In this document: one piece after another, positions 59,401 to 64,000 of the stretch
Numbering within the stretch: position 1 is the first letter of the stretch
Layout: each line of letters begins with the position of its first letter
NCBI RefSeq assembly: GCF_001625215.2
Contig: NC_030387.2
Location: 38,215,606 to 38,279,605 of the forward strand
Direction: 5' to 3'
DNA length: 64,000 bases
DNA from: Daucus carota subsp. sativus
Lineage: Eukaryota > Streptophyta > Magnoliopsida > Apiales > Apiaceae
Position numbers and translations under genes: made by a program
The notes under the pieces: generated by a model
The model's input: the letters and a program-made list of their open reading frames with translations, nothing else
Databases searched by the model: none
Told to the model about the DNA's origin: nothing

Positions 59401-62400
59401 CGTTCTTACTAAATATAGAGTGGCCATGAAATGAAAAGTAATTCTGGAATTGTAGATGAAAACATATAAAATGTTGTTTACAGGATCCTTCGACAGCAAT
59501 AGAAACATTATAAAAGCAGCATGACCTGGGGTTTTAGAGTTAATTCTGAAAATGGTATCAGCAAAATTTAGGGCAGAGGTCTAGGGAAAAGACTTATTAT
59601 CTAGCAAGCTTGATATTTTAGGTGATTAAACGTATGATAATGACAAACCAACCCACCTCCCCACTGCGCGCCCACCCCCAACAAATCGATTGCTAGGAAA
59701 GTATGTGCTATACGTACTAGCCTACTAGGTAAATGTTTTATTACCTCCTCGTGCTGCCGCTTGTGACGCCTTCAACCACGATCGAGCATATGCTGCTGCC
59801 TTAGTTGTCATCTCCTGCAGCTGTAGGTTTTTTATATATTAATTTCTATTCAGTTAGATAATTTCAGAAATGTGGTTACAGAAACAGGTTGGCCATGAAT
59901 TTCATAAGTTCTATATTCCACAGAAAAAACCCATTGAACTAAGGGGTAAACAGTAAAATAGTTAACCAATTATTTCAGACAAACAGCAAATCCAATCCCC
60001 CCCCCCCGACATTTATCGATTCTAGTTCTTAGCAAGCATTACCCCCTCTACATTTATCGATTCTAGTTCTTAGCAAGCATTACCAGGTCTTAGACTCTAT
60101 GCTGTATGCTGCAAGCCTTGACAGCAAACAAGATTTCTATATTATTCATATTATCTACGCATAAATACAGGAAGTAATTTCTTTTACAATGGCTAATAGA
60201 TTACGCCCCAACAAGTCGAAGCAGCAAGGCACCGAAAGCTTTCCCCTGGCTTAAACTGACACAGTAACGACTAACGAACCCCCAAATAAAAGTTTCATCT
60301 CTATAACCTGATATGCTAATTGTTTCTTAAGGTCTGAACTAATTAACAGAACACATGGATTTGTGTTAAAATAGAAATACACGTACCTCTGCTTTCTCTC
60401 GTGTTCCTTCTGCTGGACATATATCTTGTACCCATTCAATTTCAGCAACTCGATAACTTTGTATATTACAAAAGGTATACAACCAATATTAGAATTTAGA
60501 AGCCATATGCATGCATGAAACTAGACTGGCAAAATAAGTTTAGCTAAACTAACCCATCTTGATCCCAGTTGTTAAGGATGCGACATCTCCTGCGACTCTC
60601 AACCTAAACAAGAATATAAAAATTATTCGATTAATCAATCAAATATCGAATTATCTGTACATGTTCTTACAATTAAAGAAGATAAGTTGTTTCTTCTCTT
60701 CTCCGTGCATCTCTAACTTTTTTTCTTATATATATTTCTTCATAACCCTCTTCTATTGTTCAATGTTATTGAAGAATATGAACATGCTCGAAAAAAGATG
60801 TTGAACACTTAAAACCTATCCATTTAGTTTTCTAGTAGCATATTACAGGACAAGCTAAGCATACACACATTGCATGATGAACTTAGCTACTAATAACAAC
60901 TCTGGAAGATACAAAGTACAAACTACAAGAAACTTGAAATGGCAAAATACAAAGTTAACTTGAGCAATTGTGGCTGGTCCGATATCGAATGATTAGTTGG
61001 AGTCAATTAAAATAGTTAAATTTGATGCTTACTCCAATTTTTACCATAATTATGTAATCAAAACAATAACAAGTAACGGTTTGCTACTACTGTCAGATTA
61101 TGAAGGTATTTGCTACATATTTCCATGAGTAGTCTAATTTTACCAAAATGGGTAAGATTCAGAAACTTATGAAGCCACCAAACTTATAAATATTTGACCA
61201 ATCAAAAGTACACAAATGATGAACTGACAGAGCAATGGCTTCAATATTGAATATGCCATTTTCCAAGCATAATAGCATCTATTCACCCAAACTAAAGAAC
61301 ATAATAAATAAAGATAGGAAAAAAAAAACATTAAAATGGCAAAGCTCGTATATAGCCAAAGGTATTCTCCCCATTAACATTAGCCACCATTTAATTTATA
61401 TCAAGTATTAACATAAAAGTGAACGCTAAAAAGGTCTTAACTAGTTAGTAAACAGTAGATTTATTGCAGAAGAAATATATGAGCCAATGTAAACAGTGAG
61501 GAGTATGAACATAAGCAACATTGCGTAACTATATCTTACCTCAAGAAAGAAACGCCCATCTGGAAGTGGCTCACACCTACAAAATATGAAAATAAGCTGG
61601 TAACCTTTAAATCTACTTGGGATTAACATTCTACATCACCAGAATTAATAAGGGAAAAAAACCTACTCAGTTATTTCCACTTCACAAGCAATATCAGCTA
61701 CAGAACCTGTGGTAGGATCAGTGATGACCTATAAAGCAATCATAGATAGGATGCCAACAGTGGAGTGAGAGGGATGCAACGTGTCCTGATTTTGTTAGGG
61801 AAGAATAGGAAGAAAAAAATCGAATGAAGGTATGTCACAGTATCTTACCATTCCCATTCTTCGGTTTCCTTCCATTATCCTCCTCACCTGCAACGTTATT
61901 ACCATTAGAATACAATAATTAATTCAGTAACATTAAAGCACTAAATGTGGAATATTAATATCAGCAAGCAGAGTACAATTAAATAAATCAAGTACATGCA
62001 TATCAAATTTCAAAAGATATCATATTTCATTTCTTAAATAGTACTTGGTAGTTGGTACAGGTCTATATGGCATTTTTAAAAAAATTCTAAAACCCTTAAG
62101 AACACAAGCAATGAGCACTTTCCTTGAAACCGACTGATAAACACAAAAGAGAAACTACTAATATTCAGCCTACTTTTCAACTTCAACCCACTTCGGATTA
62201 CACTCATTACAGGTTCCTACAACATGTCTAAATTTTTCTGACAAGATTAAATATCCCATTCACACAAATCATCAAAACAGTTTTCATAAAATTGATCGTC
62301 GCTTGCAGGTTCTTAACTCATAGCACTAACCCATCTGTAACTCAATTATAGGGTGCAATGTATAGCACTTAAAAGAGGGCCATCTAATCAGACCAACCCA

Positions 62401-64000
62401 CCATAAGTCTATACCGCGCTTCAAATATGTTGAGTTGCAGCTTCTGGCATGGTAAAACAACATCCATGACAAACAGAGGGATCAAATTAACACCCATGTT
62501 TGTCAAATTGTCATTCTCTAATTTCCTTTCAGCATATTCTTCAGGAAAGTTCTTCTGTATGATGTTGTTAAGTGTGACACTGTATATGAGAAAAGCAATA
62601 TGTTATATATAGAAAAAATTCAGAATAGAGAAACAACTAATGAAACACATAAAAATACTGATAACACTGGAGATATTTAAACTTAAAAGAAGAGGTTTTC
62701 AGTGCCGATGGTAATCCCAATAGCAACTACAGCACAGATCCAATAATAATAACAGAGTACCTTTCTGTCAAAGCATAGTTGCCAACTATGGCCAAAAAAA
62801 AAAAAGAATGTCTAGTGCAGTAATAGGGATCAGCTCTGGTTTACATTATTATTAGTATTATGGACTGTTCACATAGTTACGTTTTGTTTATCTCATTTGC
62901 CACCTGTTTTGGGCTTACACCACTAGGGTTTTACTTCCCTGTATCTACGCATTACTCTATATAATTATCTATTTGTCTACAAATTTCTCTGAATATCGAT
63001 TTTGATCAATTTTAAAAGTAACTTGAAGCAAGAACTTATCAGCAGTTCAATAACTAGAGGTGTTTGGTATCTTCAAATAGTTCCTCCATGCTATTATATA
63101 AGTTGTATTTGCTATTCAAACACAAGGATTGAGCGCAGCATGTATGTGGAGAAGTTTATCATGTATAGCAGTTCAAAGAGCAAATATGTCATTCATTAGC
63201 ATAAAACCATAAAATATCACTCACCTGATTGAACATGTTCTGGGACTAATAAAAAGAACTGTACGACATAACGGGCATCGGTTGCCTAGCATTTACAATA
63301 AAGTGTTAGAGGGACGTCGACTATCAACATGCTTAATAGTAATATAATGGAGTGACGGGAAAGCTATAGAACTCACATCTGTCCATTGCTTGGAACAGGC
63401 AAGAACGACAAAAAGAGTGTCCGCAAGGAGTTGTAAGTGGTTCATATAGCAACTTTAAGCAAAGAGTGCAATCAAAATCATCACTGCGTGAGGTTATCCC
63501 ATGACTTCTCCTCCCAATCGTACTAACAGTCTTTCTTGCTAGATTCTGAAGAGGAATGCTAATTTCACCAAACAAAAAAAGTTTAAGGAAATAGCCAATA
63601 CTCGAAGAATACATAGATTTCGCACTCAAATTGCAGAAGTATAGACTATATAATATAAGTTCCATCTACTTTCAAACTTCCAATACAAAAGCAACAACCA
63701 AAGATACCTTTGTGGATCAAGCTGGAGTCCTGACAAGATTACATCATGGGCCTGCTCAAACCTTTCTAACTGCCAAATTGTACGAGAGTAATGGTTAGCT
63801 TATTAATAATCATTGAATAAAAAATCAACAAATTAGCTATGAGCCTATCAGTCAGGTATTCGGGAATAGATAATCGAGCACATACTTTGGCACCAAATAA
63901 AAGGGGATAAACATAAACCTGAATTATGTAAACAGACAAACAGATGAAACAAATGAAACAAATGTGAAAGCTTTCTGAGGATGTTTATCGCGGTGTTCAG
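58480..64000 (-). CDS. LON-domain and RING-finger E3-ligase-like protein (At1g18660 type), 5' end outside the window
   Basis: Fourteen exons in the window, in coding order: 63886..63918, 63708..63769, 63377..63558, 63225..63285, 62402..62579, 61849..61887, 61667..61728, 61540..61576, 60554..60603, 60387..60456, 59745..59820, 59169..59248, 59000..59068, 58480..58539. All phases agree; 352 residues plus stop. LERFEQAHDVILSGLQLDPQ is the end of a TPR-like helical region. The RING is C3HC4: CTLC, CGHSFCRSC, CNRCPLC. Then comes the LON substrate-binding domain (PLFVMDVVLPCQ, FEARYRLM, RIMEGNRRMGM, CEPLPDGRFFLE, VESRRRCRIL) and a helical tail (LQEMTTKAAAYARSWL, LTTLTNRRPTERLNLLRLRD). There is no AAA or protease domain, so it is not a Lon protease. 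Ubiquitin ligation is inferred from the RING. The first exon listed is the least certain; N-terminal exons lie beyond 64000. Confidence 0.9.
58755..58778 (+). repeat. GT/GC dinucleotide tract in the last LON-RING intron
   Basis: GTGTATGTGTGTGTGCGCGC followed by GCGG: alternating purine-pyrimidine, able to adopt Z-DNA in principle. It is intronic. Confidence 0.7.
59365..59399 (+). repeat. Uninterrupted 35-base C tract in a LON-RING intron
   Basis: Thirty-five consecutive C on the plus strand (G on the transcribed-sense strand of the minus-strand gene) between exons 59169..59248 and 59745..59820. Such a pure run is rare and unstable; the exact length may reflect sequencing or assembly limits. 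Confidence 0.9.
60009..60084 (+). repeat. 41-bp tandem duplication next to a C run, LON-RING intron
   Basis: ACATTTATCGATTCTAGTTC through AGCAAGCATTACC occurs at 60009 and again at 60050, separated by CCCTCT. A ten-base C run precedes the first copy. The copies are identical over 35 bases, so the duplication is recent. Confidence 0.9.

Noticed and set aside
59231..59508. Short frames with poly-Pro or poly-Gly runs
   Set aside because: They arise from the 35-base C tract inside an intron and overlap an exon of the LON-RING gene on the correct strand.
58480..64000. Reading the LON-RING gene as an ATP-dependent Lon protease
   Set aside because: Only the LON substrate-binding domain is present, next to a RING; there are no Walker motifs or Ser-Lys protease dyad.

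Overview
The window is nuclear DNA of a flowering plant, most likely a eudicot. Evidence: AT-rich non-coding DNA, many small exons with GT/AG junctions, several miniature inverted-repeat transposons (MITEs), and plant-specific families (NILR1-type LRR receptor kinase, class II formin with a PTEN-like head, IBS1-type CDK-like kinase, plant eIF5A). I see no bacterial, viral or organellar region, and no rRNA, tRNA or CRISPR array.

Layout. 1-535: edge of an unidentified minus-strand gene. 2246-5713 (-): complete two-exon LRR receptor kinase. 7275-9917 (-): long coiled-coil (WEB-like) protein whose core is a 14-residue tandem repeat. 12107-13623 (+): complete five-exon eIF5A. 14771-19112 (+): three-exon HNH-domain protein with a large, transposon-bearing intron. 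23899-29684 (+): nine-exon CDK-like kinase of the IBS1 type. 32927-49734 (+): 17-exon class II formin of 1407 residues. 52869-53891 (-): single-exon multi-pass membrane protein. 58480 to beyond 64000 (-): LON-RING protein whose 5' end lies outside the window. All exon models are hand-joined from splice sites with reading phase checked; for the complete multi-exon genes the summed exons are divisible by three.

Between and inside the genes lie two Stowaway elements (TA duplications), two Mutator-type foldback elements with 9-bp duplications, one hAT-type element with an 8-bp duplication, a dispersed family sharing GTTTGGCT-type ends, a 35-base C tract and several tandem duplications.

The genes are independent loci, not an operon. 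The order HNH protein, IBS1 kinase, LON-RING recalls, from memory, the neighbouring Arabidopsis genes At1g18680, At1g18670 and At1g18660, so part of this is probably an old conserved block, here opened up by the formin and membrane-protein genes. I did not find a convincing undescribed system. The most unusual features are the two coding minisatellites (in the coiled-coil protein and in the formin linker) and a block of unexplained, partly protein-like sequence inside the HNH gene's first intron.
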